A stretch of DNA of 64,000 nucleotides from Streptomyces sp. F001. GTDB lineage: Bacteria > Actinomycetota > Actinomycetes > Streptomycetales > Streptomycetaceae. The first letter of the stretch is position 1. Every line of letters begins with the position of its first letter. The stretch is taken from contig NZ_QZWF01000004.1 in the NCBI RefSeq assembly GCF_004187715.1, forward strand, positions 1-64,000, given 5' to 3'. Below the pieces are notes generated by a model. The model was not told the origin of the DNA and made no database searches. It saw nothing but the letters and a program-made list of their open reading frames with translations. Below, piece after piece: positions 16,828 through 25,184 of the stretch. The position numbers and the translations under genes were made by a program.

Positions 16828-17622
16828 GTGACACGACCGGCGGTTGCGGAAGGCGTGCTGACGTGGACGCACGCCCGTGGCCTGGCCCCGGGGGCGGGGA
16901 CCGGCGGGCGGCTGCTCGTCGCGGACTCCTGGCTGCTGCGCGAGGGCCGGGTGCGGGGGTACGGCCGGCACCGGGAGCGGTTTCTGCGGGCCTGCGCCGA
17001 GAGCGACGGGCCGGGGCCGCGCCGGCTCGTCGAGTTCTGGCAGGACGTGACCGCCGCGCTGCCGCGCACGGGGACGTGGTTCCCCCGGGTGGAACTCGCG
17101 GCGGGCTCGGGTGACCTGCGGCTGCTGCTGCGGCACGCCCCGCCTCTCGCCGCCGAGGTGCGTCTGTGGGCCACGGGGCAGCCCGACCCGCGCGCCTTCC
17201 CCCGCCGCAAGGGGCCGGACCTTCAGACGCTGGCCCGGGTGCGCCGCCGGGCCTCCGGCGAGGGCGCGGACGAGGCGGTCCTGACCACGCCCTCCGGGGT
17301 GGTGCTGGAGGCCGCCACCGCCAGCGTGCTGTGGTGGGAGGACGACACCCTGTGCCTGCCCCCGCCCCGGCTGCCCGTCCTGCCCGGAGTGACCGCCGGG
17401 CTCGTCCAGGAGCGGGCCCTGCGGTCCGGGATCCGTATCGCGCACCGCGAGCGGACGGTGGCCGAGCTGGACGGCCGCGAGGTGTGGCTGGTCAACGCGC
17501 TGCACGGGATCCGGCCCGTGACCGGCTGGGCGGGAGTGCCGATGCGGGCGGCACCGGCGAGGAGGGCCGGGGAATGGCGGACGTGGCTGGACGACCTCAT
17601 GGATCCGCTGCCGGCGGTGTGA
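16828..17622 (+). CDS. Class IV aminotransferase-fold protein, 4-amino-4-deoxychorismate lyase-like
   Basis: 264 residues from GTG 16828, seven bases after GAGGAGGA. Features of the class IV PLP fold are RRKGPDLQTLARVRRRASGE (with the expected lysine region), DEAVLTTPSGVVLEAATASV and LPVLPGVTAGLVQERALRSG. In the order PabAB - oxygenase - this gene, its job would be to convert aminodeoxychorismate to p-aminobenzoate for a secondary metabolite. The upstream synthase is broken, so if it is active it must serve another source of ADC. It ends before a perfect 19-bp inverted repeat. Confidence 0.75.
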   Translation: MTRPAVAEGVLTWTHARGLAPGAGTGGRLLVADSWLLREGRVRGYGRHRERFLRACAESDGPGPRRLVEFWQDVTAALPRTGTWFPRVELAAGSGDLRLLLRHAPPLAAEVRLWATGQPDPRAFPRRKGPDLQTLARVRRRASGEGADEAVLTTPSGVVLEAATASVLWWEDDTLCLPPPRLPVLPGVTAGLVQERALRSGIRIAHRERTVAELDGREVWLVNALHGIRPVTGWAGVPMRAAPARRAGEWRTWLDDLMDPLPAV

Positions 17623-17650
17623 ATTCTTCGGAACACATTCAGCGCCCCGA

Positions 17651-17710
17651 CAGTGATTCCGCCGGGCCCTGTTTTTTCGAGTTTTTCGAGCGGGCCCGGC
17701 GGAATCACTG
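17651..17710. terminator. Bidirectional hairpin with a perfect 19-bp stem
   Basis: Left arm CAGTGATTCCGCCGGGCCC (17651-17669) and its exact reverse complement (17692-17710), with a 22-base T-rich loop. It lies between the convergent lyase-like gene (ends 17622) and the AhpD-family gene (ends 17728). There is no T tract after either arm, as is common for Streptomyces terminators. Confidence 0.85.
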
Positions 17711-17727
17711 CTGCATAAAACAGCGCG

Positions 17728-18216
17728 CTATTCTCGCGGCGCGGGCTGATAAGCGCCCGGCACCATACGCGTCGCGACGGCGATCCGGTTGTACGCGTTG
17801 ATGACGGTGGCCGCCCAGATCAGCGCCGCGATCTGGTCCTCGTCGAAGGCCTCGGCGGCCTCGGCGTAGACCTCGTCCGGGACGTGACCGTCGTGGACGA
17901 GCGTCACAGCCTCGGTCAACGCCAGTGCGGCGCGCTCGCGTTCGGTGAAGAAGGGGGTCTCCCGCCAGGCGTTCAGGGCGTAGATCCGCTGCTCGGTCTC
18001 GCCCTGGGCACGGGCGTCCTTGGTGTGCATGTCGAGGCAGAAGGCGCAGCCGTTGATCTGCGAGGCGCGGATCCTGACCAGTTCCAGGATTTCCGGTTCG
18101 ACCTTCGCGTCCTGCGCCACGGAAACGGCGGCTGCATGCAGGGAGCCCATCGCCGCGGAGACGTCCGGGGTGTTTTTCTTCAGGGCCACGCGCGTTATGG
18201 AATCGCTTTTGCTCAT
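17728..18216 (-). CDS. Carboxymuconolactone decarboxylase/AhpD family protein (1 of 3)
   Basis: 162 residues. The family core is LVRIRASQINGCAFCLDMHTKDARAQGE (given here in parts: RIRASQINGCAFCLDMH), with the redox pair C-x-x-C and the downstream histidine of AhpD-type peroxidase/disulphide reductases. Later blocks are ERERAALALTEAVTLVHDGH and VINAYNRIAVATRMVPGAYQ. Such proteins act as small alkylhydroperoxidases or sense thiol stress. Two further homologues lie on the other side of the MocR regulator; this one is the most diverged. It converges on the pab-type cluster. Confidence 0.85.
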   Translation of the reverse strand: MSKSDSITRVALKKNTPDVSAAMGSLHAAAVSVAQDAKVEPEILELVRIRASQINGCAFCLDMHTKDARAQGETEQRIYALNAWRETPFFTERERAALALTEAVTLVHDGHVPDEVYAEAAEAFDEDQIAALIWAATVINAYNRIAVATRMVPGAYQPAPRE

Positions 18217-18302
18217 GGGCCGACTCTATCCGCGGAACGGGATTCCGGAGCAGAAAACAGCCCGATCAACGGAAAACGGCCCGCCGACGGAAAACCGTCC
18301 GG

Positions 18303-19706
18303 CTATCCGGGCAGCGCCAGGCACAAGGCGTCCAGCGCGCCCGACCAGGCGTGATCCGGCGGCGTGGCGTACCCCACCACCAGGCCGTCCACCGGCTCGG
18401 TGGCCGCGTCCGGGTGCCGGTAGCGGGTGAGGCCGTGCACCGCGAGCCCCTGCCAGGCGGCCGCCCGGACAACCGACTGCTCGGTGCCGGGCGGCAGACG
18501 CAGCACGGCGTGCAGACCGGCCGCGATGCCGGTGGCGCGCACCTGGGGGGCACGGGCGGCGAGCGCCGCGACCAGGGCGTCCCGGCGGCGCCGGTACCGC
18601 AGGCGGGCCGACCGTACCTGACGGTCGTAGGCGCCGGAGTTGATGAACTCGGCCAGGGTCAGCTGGTCCGTCACCCCGCACGTGTCGACGCCGCCCTTCG
18701 CCGCCGTGGCCTCCCCCACCAGGCCGGACGGCAGCACCATCCAGGCCAGCCGCAGGCCGGGGGCGAGGGACTTGCTGGCGGTGCCGAGGTAGACGACACG
18801 GTCGGGGTCCAGACCCTGCAGGGCGCCCACGGGCTGGCGGTCGTAGCGGAACTCGCCGTCGTAGTCGTCCTCCAGCACCAGGCCACCGGTACGCCGCGCC
18901 CAGTCCACGACAGCCGCCCGCCGGTCACGGTGCAGGGGCACGCCCATGGGGAACTGGTGGGCGGGCGTGAGCAGCACGGCACCGGCATCCGCCGGCTCCC
19001 CGTCGGTCAGCCTCCCCGGATCCGTCCCCCGTTCGTCGAAAGGCAGGGGTGTCGTGTGCAGGCCCGCCCTGGTCAGCAGTGTCCAGTGCGTGTCGAGGCC
19101 GTACGACTCGACGGCGACGGTGCGGACGCCGCGTGCCCGCAAGGCCGTGGCGAGCAGCTTCAGGCCATGGGCGAAACCGGCGCACACCACGATCCGTTCG
19201 GGGTCGGCACGCACGCCCCGGGCCCGGGCGAGGTAACGGGCGAGCGCGACGCGCAGTTCGGGGCGGCCGCGCGGGTCGCCGTAGCCGAGGGCGTCGTACG
19301 GGGCCGCGGTCAGGGCGCGGCGGGCGGCCTTGAGCCACTCCGTGCGCGGGAAGGAGGCGAGGTCGGGGAGGCCGGGGAGCAGGTCGTAGGCGGGACGGAC
19401 GGGTTCGCGGGGACGGCCTGCCGAACCGGCCGGCAGCACGACCGTGCGGTCGGCGACCCGCGTGCCCGAGCCCTGCCGGGCGGTGAGCCAGCCCTCGGCG
19501 ACCAGGTCGGCGTAGGCGTCGGCGACCGTGTTGCGGGCGATGCCCAGGTCGGCGGCGAGCGTACGGGAGGACGGCAACCGGGTGCCGGGGGCCAGCCGGC
19601 CGGAGCGGACCGCCTCGCGCAGGGCCTCGGTCAGGCCGCGGCGCAGCCCCGGACCGGCCGGGTCCAGATGCAGGTCGACGCCCAAAGTGGCCCAAGGTTT
19701 CGCCAT
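18303..19706 (-). CDS. MocR/PdxR-type GntR regulator with aminotransferase-like domain
   Basis: 467 residues. The N-terminal ~75 residues are a GntR winged helix (LREAVRSGRLAPGTRLPSSR, then TLAADLGIARNTVADAYADL), followed by a linker and a fold-type I aminotransferase domain with YGDPRGRPELRVALARYLAR, the aspartate region LVLEDDYDGEFRYD and the PLP-lysine region YLGTASKSLAPGLRL. MocR proteins normally bind PLP, sometimes with an amino compound, and regulate a divergent gene. Here the divergent gene is the AhpD-family gene at 19754, only 47 bp away, so the two probably share an operator; the spacer contains two CACTCC/TACTCC-type half repeats. Confidence 0.88.
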   Translation of the reverse strand: MAKPWATLGVDLHLDPAGPGLRRGLTEALREAVRSGRLAPGTRLPSSRTLAADLGIARNTVADAYADLVAEGWLTARQGSGTRVADRTVVLPAGSAGRPREPVRPAYDLLPGLPDLASFPRTEWLKAARRALTAAPYDALGYGDPRGRPELRVALARYLARARGVRADPERIVVCAGFAHGLKLLATALRARGVRTVAVESYGLDTHWTLLTRAGLHTTPLPFDERGTDPGRLTDGEPADAGAVLLTPAHQFPMGVPLHRDRRAAVVDWARRTGGLVLEDDYDGEFRYDRQPVGALQGLDPDRVVYLGTASKSLAPGLRLAWMVLPSGLVGEATAAKGGVDTCGVTDQLTLAEFINSGAYDRQVRSARLRYRRRRDALVAALAARAPQVRATGIAAGLHAVLRLPPGTEQSVVRAAAWQGLAVHGLTRYRHPDAATEPVDGLVVGYATPPDHAWSGALDALCLALPG

Positions 19707-19753
19707 GGAAGTGGACCATACTCCTGGGCTGCTTCACTCCTAAGGTCGAGGGC

Positions 19754-20260
19754 ATGACGACGAACGACACTGAGACGACCGTGGAGTACGCCCCCGAGCC
19801 GACCCCGCGCCTGGACTGGGCCCGGCACGCCCCCGACGTCTTCAAGGCCATGCTCCGGCTCGACACGGCGGCCCAGCAGGGCCTGGATGCGAAGCTGCGC
19901 GAACTGGTGAAGATCCGCGCCTCCCAGATCAACCACTGCGCCTTCTGCCTCGACATGCACACCAAGGACGCCCTCGCGGCGGGCGAGAGCGTCGAGCGGA
20001 TCGTGCAGCTCAGCGCCTGGGACGAGTCGCCGCACTTCTACACCGAGAAGGAGCTCGCGGCACTGGAGCTGACGGAGGCCGTGACCGTGCTGACGGACGG
20101 CTTCGTACCGGACGAGGTGTACGAGCGGGCCGCCAGGCACTTCGAGGAGACCGAGCTGGTGCGGTTGATCGCCGCGATCACGGTGATCAACGCGTGGAAC
20201 CGGTTCGGGGTGACCTGCCGCCGGACGCCGGGGCACTACCAGCCGGGGCAGCACTCGTGA
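19754..20260 (+). CDS. Carboxymuconolactone decarboxylase/AhpD family protein (2 of 3)
   Basis: 168 residues. The redox core is KIRASQINHCAFCLDMHTKD, then ELTEAVTVLTDGFVPDEVYE and RAARHFEETELVRLIAAITV. It begins 47 bp from the divergent MocR regulator and overlaps the next family member by four bases (GTGA), so the two are co-transcribed and translationally coupled. A 77-bp stretch (20069-20145) is almost identical at DNA level to the equivalent part of the next gene, which points to recent duplication or gene conversion. Confidence 0.88.
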   Translation: MTTNDTETTVEYAPEPTPRLDWARHAPDVFKAMLRLDTAAQQGLDAKLRELVKIRASQINHCAFCLDMHTKDALAAGESVERIVQLSAWDESPHFYTEKELAALELTEAVTVLTDGFVPDEVYERAARHFEETELVRLIAAITVINAWNRFGVTCRRTPGHYQPGQHS

Positions 20261-20703
20261 CGACCCGCAGCCAGGTCCTCGACAGGACGGTCGCCCAGGC
20301 CATGTCCGGCCTCAGCGCCACCGCGAAGAAGGGCCTCGGCGACCCCGCGCTCGCCGAACTCGTGATGATCCGGGCCTCGCAGCTCAACCACTGCGCCTTC
20401 TGCCTCGGCATGCACCTCTCACTCGCCCGGAAACACGGGGTGAGCGAGCTGCAGCTCGACCTGCTGAGCGCCTGGGAGGAGGCCGAGGACGTCTTCGACG
20501 AACGGGAACGGGCCGCGCTCGCGCTGACGGAGGCCGTGACCGTCCTGACGGACGGCTTCGTACCGGACGAGGTGTACGAGCGGGCCGCCAGGCACTTCGA
20601 CGACGTCCGGCTGGCCCACCTCATCGGACTCGTCGTCGCCATCAACAACTGGAACCGGGTGATGGTCAGCCGCCGGATTCCGCCGGGGGGTTACACGCCG
20701 TGA
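20257..20703 (+). CDS. Carboxymuconolactone decarboxylase/AhpD family protein (3 of 3)
   Basis: 148 residues from GTG 20257, which overlaps the stop of the previous gene (GTGA). The redox core is MIRASQLNHCAFCLGMHLSL. It contains 20524-20600, which matches 76 of 77 bases in the upstream paralogue. A longer reading from 20194 is possible but would overlap the upstream gene by 67 bases without a ribosome site. The stop codon is followed at once by the remnant of a PEP-mutase-like gene whose start codon overlaps it. Confidence 0.85.
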   Translation: MTTRSQVLDRTVAQAMSGLSATAKKGLGDPALAELVMIRASQLNHCAFCLGMHLSLARKHGVSELQLDLLSAWEEAEDVFDERERAALALTEAVTVLTDGFVPDEVYERAARHFDDVRLAHLIGLVVAINNWNRVMVSRRIPPGGYTP

Positions 20704-21080
20704 GCAAGGCCGAGACGTTCCGCAGACTGCATCGGGGCCGCCCGCCCGGCTCTTCGTCAACGCGCGCGTCGACACGTTCAGCTGCGGGGTGGCCGATCCC
20801 GAACGGGCCGTCGAGCGGGCCGCGTTGTAGGTCGCCGCGGGCGCCGACCGCGTATCCGATCGGCGCCCCGCCGGACGTCCTGCCGCTGCTGCGGGCGGGC
20901 ATCCAGGGGCCGGTCGATGCCGGCGCGAAGGCCGGCGCGAAGGCCGGCGCGAAGGCCGGCGAGGGCCCCTCCCCCGCCGCGCTCGGCGAACTCGGGGCCA
21001 CTCGCGTCGCCTTCGGGCCCGGACTCCAGCGCAGGACCGCCCAGGCCCGGCGGGACATCGCGGCCGGCCTCACGAAGTGA
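20700..21080 (+). pseudogene. Isocitrate lyase/PEP mutase family protein remnant
   Basis: The first ~16 codons (VSKAETFRRLHRGRPP) are the usual N-terminus of a PEP-mutase/isocitrate-lyase family protein, but they run directly into RLFVNARVDTFSCGVADPER from the later half of the fold, so about 130 residues are missing. In that frame a stop (TAG at about 20828-20830) interrupts AAL*VAAGADRV, and the following part (YPIGAPPDVLPLLRAGIQGP, then LGATRVAFGPGLQRRTAQAR) is in another frame. Deletion, nonsense and frameshift together make this a genuine pseudogene, not a sequencing artefact. It was probably the last gene of the AhpD-family operon. Confidence 0.8.
20919..20960 (+). repeat. 12-bp tandem repeat in the PEP-mutase remnant
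   Basis: GCCGGCGCGAAG is repeated exactly three times (20919-20930, 20931-20942, 20943-20954) and half a fourth time. It encodes AGAK in tandem in the decayed gene, where family members have a short loop, and is likely to be slippage after loss of function. Confidence 0.85.
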
Positions 21081-21083
21081 GCG

Positions 21084-22040
21084 TCAGGACAGCCACGCCT
21101 TCCACGTCGTCCTGTGGCTGTCCACCCACTTCTTCGCCGCCTCCTCCGGCGACAACTTCTGCTCGGCGATCATCAGGGAGACCTCGTTCTGGTCCTCGGT
21201 CGTCCACTGGAACTTCCTCAGGAAGGCCGCCGCCTTGCCGCCCTGCTCGGCGAAGTCCGTGTTGAGGTACTTCTGCAGCGGCGTGTGCGGATAGGCGCAG
21301 GCGACCTTCGCCGGGTCCGCGTCGCAGCCCTCCTGGTACGCGGGGAGCTTCACCTCGGTCATGGGGACCTTCTTGAAGAGCCACTGCGGGGAGTACCAGT
21401 ACGTCAGGAAGGGTTTCTTCTCCTTGGCGAACTGCTTGATCTGGGTGATCTGCGCGGCCTCCGAACCGGCGAAGACGACCTGGTAGTCCAGCTTCAGGTT
21501 CTTCACCAGCGCCTTGTCGTTGGTGACGTAGGAGGGGGAGCCGTCCATCAACTGGCCCTTGCCGCCGCTCTCCGGGGTGCGGAACCGGTCGGCGTACTTG
21601 TTGAGGTTCTTCCAGTTGGTGACGTCGGGGTGCTGCTCGGCGAAGTACGTGGGGACATACCAGCCGATGTGCCCGGTGACCCCGAGGTCGCCGCCCCGAG
21701 TGATCGTCTTCTTGTCGTCGACGTACCGCTGCTCCTGCTCGGGGTGGCCCCAGTCCTCCAGGATCGCGTCGACGCGGCCCTGACTGAGGGCGTCCCAGGC
21801 GGGGACCTCGTCGACCTGGACGGTGTCGACGCGGTAGCCGAGTTCGTGTTCGAGCAGGTACTGGGCGACGGCGACGTTCGCCTGCGCGCCGACCCACGAC
21901 TGCACGGACAGGGTCACGGTCTTGGCGCCCTGCGCGTTCGCGAAGGGGGAGGCCTGCTGGGTCATGTCGGCGGCGCCGCAGCCGGTGGTCAGCACCAGCA
22001 GGGCAAGAGCGCCCGCCGTCATCATCCGCTTGCGACGCAT
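21084..22040 (-). CDS. Glycine betaine ABC transporter substrate-binding lipoprotein (ProX/OpuAC-like)
   Basis: 318 residues from ATG 22040. A lipoprotein signal ends at LTTGC (MRRKRMMTAGALALLVLTTG, then CGAADM). The mature part is an OpuAC-type betaine-binding fold with SWVGAQANVAVAQYLLEHEL, AILEDWGHPEQEQ and TGHIGWYVPTYFAEQHP; the Trp residues in these loops are candidates for the aromatic cage that binds quaternary ammonium compounds. It is the last gene of the five-gene betaine operon, starting just after the permease stop codon. It would capture glycine betaine or a relative outside the membrane. Confidence 0.9.
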   Translation of the reverse strand: MRRKRMMTAGALALLVLTTGCGAADMTQQASPFANAQGAKTVTLSVQSWVGAQANVAVAQYLLEHELGYRVDTVQVDEVPAWDALSQGRVDAILEDWGHPEQEQRYVDDKKTITRGGDLGVTGHIGWYVPTYFAEQHPDVTNWKNLNKYADRFRTPESGGKGQLMDGSPSYVTNDKALVKNLKLDYQVVFAGSEAAQITQIKQFAKEKKPFLTYWYSPQWLFKKVPMTEVKLPAYQEGCDADPAKVACAYPHTPLQKYLNTDFAEQGGKAAAFLRKFQWTTEDQNEVSLMIAEQKLSPEEAAKKWVDSHRTTWKAWLS

Positions 22041-22041
22041 C

Positions 22042-23976
22042 TCAGGCTCCCTTCTTCGCACGGCGACCGGTCGGCTGTGTCACCCGGTCGAGCATCAGGC
22101 CGAGGCAGACGATCGCGGCACCGGCCACCAGCCCGGTCGCCAGGTCGCCCTGCGCAAGGCCGAAGACGACGTCGTAGCCGAGCGCCCCGGCGCCGACCAG
22201 GCCGCCGATGATGACCACGGCCAGGACCAGCACCACGCCCTGGTTGAGCGCCAGCAGCAACGCCGGCCGGGCGAGCGGAAGCTGGACCTGGCGCAGCTGC
22301 TGTCCACTGGTCGCGCCGAGCGAGCGGGCCGACTCCATGGCCGCGGGGTCGACCTGGCGCAGGCCCTGCGCGGTGATACGGACGACGGCCGGGAGCGCGT
22401 AGACGACGGCCGCGGCGACGGCGGGGGCACGGCCCACACCGAACAGTGCGACGACCGGGATCAGGTACACGAACTGCGGCATCGTCTGGAACACGTCCAG
22501 GACAGGCCTCAGCAGCCGCTCGAAGCGGTCGCTGCGGGCCGCCGCGATGCCGGTCGCGAAGCCCAGGACGAGGGTGACGGCGACCGCCGCCAGCACCTGG
22601 GAGAGCGTGTCCAGCGCCGGCTCCCACACGCCGAGCACGCCGATCGCGGCCATGGCGAGGACGGCGGTGAGCGCGGTGCGCCAGGTGCCGATCAGCCAGG
22701 CGAGGGCGGCCACCACGAGCAGCACCGACCACCAGGGCAGCCACTGCAGACCGTCGCGCACCGGGTCCAGGACCCAGGTGGTGAAGTGGCCCGCCCAGTC
22801 GGCGGTGCCGCCGACGACCGGCACGCCCGAGTACAGGTGGGCGGTCATCCAGTCGACGGCCCGGTTCACCGGCTCGGCGATGTTCAGGGTCCAGGAGCCG
22901 GGCCAGTCGGTACGGCCCAGCAGGCGGCCGGCGACCGCCACAGCCAGGGCCGCAGCCAGGGCGTACGGCCATCCCGCGCGGGGGTGTTCCGTGCCGCCGT
23001 TCCCGGCCGCCGCCGTCACGCGGTCCAGCACGACCGCGAGGAGCACGATCGGGATGCCCGCGGCCAGCGCCGCGCCCACGTCCACCGAGGCCAGTGCCTG
23101 GTAGACGCGGTCACCGAGGCCGCCCGCGCCGATCACCGAGGCGATGACGGCCATGGACAGCGCCATCATGATCGTCTGATTGAGGCCGAGCAGGAGTTCC
23201 TTGCGGGCCAGCGGGACACGGGCGGTCAACAGGCGTTGGCGGGCGGTGGCGCCCAGTGACTCGACCGCCTCCAGGACACCCTTGTCGGCGCCGCGCAGGC
23301 CGAGGGCGGTGAGACGGGCCATGGGCGGGGCGGCGTAGACGACGGTGGCGAGGACGGCGGCCGGGACGCCGATGCCGAAGACGAGCACGACGGGCAGCAG
23401 GTACGCGAACGCCGGGAGCACCTGCATGGTGTCCAGGACCGGGCGCAGCGCTCGGTCCATACGGTCGGACAGCCCCGCCGCGAGGCCGAGCAGGGCGCCG
23501 ACCACGACCGACGCGAGCACCGCGACCACCATCAGGGCCAGCGTCTGCATCGTCGGCACCCACATGCCGAGCAGGCCGCAGGCGAGGAAGGCCGCCGCCG
23601 TGCCGAGCGCGAGTTTCACGCCGGCGACCCGCCAGGCGACGAGGGCTCCCAGGGCCGTCACGCCTGTCCAGCCGATGGTCAGGAGGGTGAGGTAGACGGC
23701 GCGTACGGAGAGGACGACCGCGTTGCTGATGTGGCCGAAGAAGTAGAGGAACAGGGGGTGGCTGTCGCGGTTGTCGATGATCCAGTCACTGACGTTTGTG
23801 AGCGGCTGGGTGAGGTCGATGGTGAGGGCGGTTGGCCATGTGCCGCTTGTCCAACGCGCGTTGGCCAACGGCACAAGGATCGCCGCGGCGAGGGCCAGGA
23901 GGAGGAGCTTGCGTGCCGCAGGGTGTTTGAGGGCGCCGGGGAGTGTGCGCGGGGGCGTTGCGGTGATCGTGGCCAT
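22042..23976 (-). CDS. Glycine betaine ABC transporter permease, two permease domains fused
   Basis: 644 residues, about twice the length of a ProW permease. Each half contains a binding-protein-dependent transport domain with its EAA-type loop: the first LEAVESLGATARQRLLTARV-PLARKEL, the second MESARSLGATSGQQLRQVQL-PLARPAL. Each half has a cluster of about five to six membrane helices, and the two halves are related to each other, so the protein probably supplies both membrane subunits of the transporter. It starts with ATG overlapping the stop of the ATPase gene (TGATG), which implies coupled translation. Confidence 0.9.
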   Translation of the reverse strand: MATITATPPRTLPGALKHPAARKLLLLALAAAILVPLANARWTSGTWPTALTIDLTQPLTNVSDWIIDNRDSHPLFLYFFGHISNAVVLSVRAVYLTLLTIGWTGVTALGALVAWRVAGVKLALGTAAAFLACGLLGMWVPTMQTLALMVVAVLASVVVGALLGLAAGLSDRMDRALRPVLDTMQVLPAFAYLLPVVLVFGIGVPAAVLATVVYAAPPMARLTALGLRGADKGVLEAVESLGATARQRLLTARVPLARKELLLGLNQTIMMALSMAVIASVIGAGGLGDRVYQALASVDVGAALAAGIPIVLLAVVLDRVTAAAGNGGTEHPRAGWPYALAAALAVAVAGRLLGRTDWPGSWTLNIAEPVNRAVDWMTAHLYSGVPVVGGTADWAGHFTTWVLDPVRDGLQWLPWWSVLLVVAALAWLIGTWRTALTAVLAMAAIGVLGVWEPALDTLSQVLAAVAVTLVLGFATGIAAARSDRFERLLRPVLDVFQTMPQFVYLIPVVALFGVGRAPAVAAAVVYALPAVVRITAQGLRQVDPAAMESARSLGATSGQQLRQVQLPLARPALLLALNQGVVLVLAVVIIGGLVGAGALGYDVVFGLAQGDLATGLVAGAAIVCLGLMLDRVTQPTGRRAKKGA

Positions 23977-25184
23977 CAGACCGTCTCCGCGTTGGTGCCG
24001 GCGGGTTGGACGGCTCCCCCGCGCTGGCGGGGTGCCTCCCCCACGCTCGAACGAGCTCGCGCGGGGGCACCCCCATCGCCCACCCGTGCCGCCCCAGCGG
24101 CACGACTGCCCGCAGCTGCGGCATCGGAGCCCGCAGCTACGGCGGCCATGTCAGCTTCGGCGGCTACGCCGGCCACCACGTCCAGCAGGCCCGTGTGGTC
24201 CACGATGCCGACGCAGCGGCTCCCGTCCATCACCCGGACCGGGCCGCCGGTGCGGGCGACCGCCTCGATCGCCTCCGACACCGTCGCCCCCGGCACCACC
24301 GCCGGGCCGCTGTCCGCTTCGTCCGCCGATGCGGGCCGCATGGCGGTGCGGACCGTCATGACCTGCTCACGGGGCACGTCCCGGACGAACTCGCGGACGT
24401 AGTCGTCGGCCGGGGAGCCGACGATCTCCTCCGGGGTGCCGAGCTGGACGATGCGGCCGTCGCGCATCAGGGCGATGCGGTCACCGAGTTTGAGGGCCTC
24501 GCTCAGATCGTGGGTGATGAAGACCATCGTGCGGCCCTCTTCGCGGTGCAGCCGGACGACCTCCTCCTGCATCTCCCGCCGGATGAGGGGGTCCAGTGCG
24601 CTGAACGGCTCGTCGAACAGGAGCACCTCGGGGTCGACGGCCAGCGCTCGCGCCAGACCGACCCGCTGCTGCTGGCCGCCCGACAGCTGGCCGGGCCTGC
24701 GCTGCTCCATGCCTTCCAGGCCGACCTTGGCGACGACCTCGGCGGCCTTGGCGCGCCGCTCCGCCCTGCCCACACCCTGGATCTCCAGGCCGTAGGCCAC
24801 GTTGTCGAGGACCGTGCGGTGCGGGAGCAGGCCGAAGTGCTGGAAGACCATCGCGGCGCGGTGCCGGCGCAGTTCGCGCAGCCGGGCCTTGTCCATGGCG
24901 CGGACGTCCTCGCCGTCGATGGCGATGGTGCCGGCGGTCGGTTCGATGAGCCGGGTCAGGCAGCGCACGAGCGTCGACTTGCCCGAGCCGGACAGGCCCA
25001 TCACGACGAAGACCTCGCCCTTGCGCACGTCGAAGGAGACGTCCCGGACGGCGGCGGTGCAGCCGGTGCGGGTGCGCAGGTCGGCGGCCGGGAGGGCGGC
25101 GAGCTCGGGGTCGGCCGGAACACGGTCGGCCTTCGGGCCGAAGACCTTCCACAGGCCGTCCACCGAGAACACGGACGTACTCAT
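23976..25184 (-). CDS. Glycine betaine ABC transporter ATP-binding protein with CBS-like C-terminus
   Basis: 402 residues. Walker A is GLSGSGKST, the Q-loop VFQHFGLLPHRT, the signature LSGGQQQRVGLARAL, Walker B VLLFDEPFSALD and the switch histidine FITHDLSEA. The N-terminal extension (FGPKADRVPADPE) and a C-terminal CBS-type segment (MTVRTAMRP onward, AIEAVARTGGPVRVMDGSRC) are typical of ProV/OpuA subunits, where the CBS part senses ionic strength. The last ~45 residues (GSRAAGAARVGDGGAPARAR and beyond) are encoded by a Streptomyces dispersed repeat, so the native C-terminus has probably been replaced. ATG 25184 shares one base with the stop of the upstream oxidase gene. Confidence 0.9.
   Translation of the reverse strand: MSTSVFSVDGLWKVFGPKADRVPADPELAALPAADLRTRTGCTAAVRDVSFDVRKGEVFVVMGLSGSGKSTLVRCLTRLIEPTAGTIAIDGEDVRAMDKARLRELRRHRAAMVFQHFGLLPHRTVLDNVAYGLEIQGVGRAERRAKAAEVVAKVGLEGMEQRRPGQLSGGQQQRVGLARALAVDPEVLLFDEPFSALDPLIRREMQEEVVRLHREEGRTMVFITHDLSEALKLGDRIALMRDGRIVQLGTPEEIVGSPADDYVREFVRDVPREQVMTVRTAMRPASADEADSGPAVVPGATVSEAIEAVARTGGPVRVMDGSRCVGIVDHTGLLDVVAGVAAEADMAAVAAGSDAAAAGSRAAGAARVGDGGAPARARSSVGEAPRQRGGAVQPAGTNAETV
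24029..24122 (-). repeat. High-copy Streptomyces intergenic repeat inserted in the ABC ATPase gene
   Basis: Contains GGGTGCCTCCCCC facing GCGGGGGCACCCCC, then CATCGCCCACCCGTGCCGCC, the stem GTGCCGCCCCAGCGGCAC and CCGCAGCTGCGG. I recognise this block as one that recurs many times in Streptomyces genomes, normally between genes. Here it is read through as the C-terminal coding sequence of the ATPase. Confidence 0.7.

Noticed and set aside
20194..20256. Longer N-terminus for the third AhpD-family protein
   Set aside because: It would be encoded inside the upstream gene in another frame without a ribosome site; the GTGA overlap start at 20257 is typical of coupled genes.
13454..21083. Integrated mobile element carrying the pab-type cluster
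   Set aside because: No integrase, transposase, tRNA target or flanking direct repeat is visible, so only an accessory, decaying region can be claimed.
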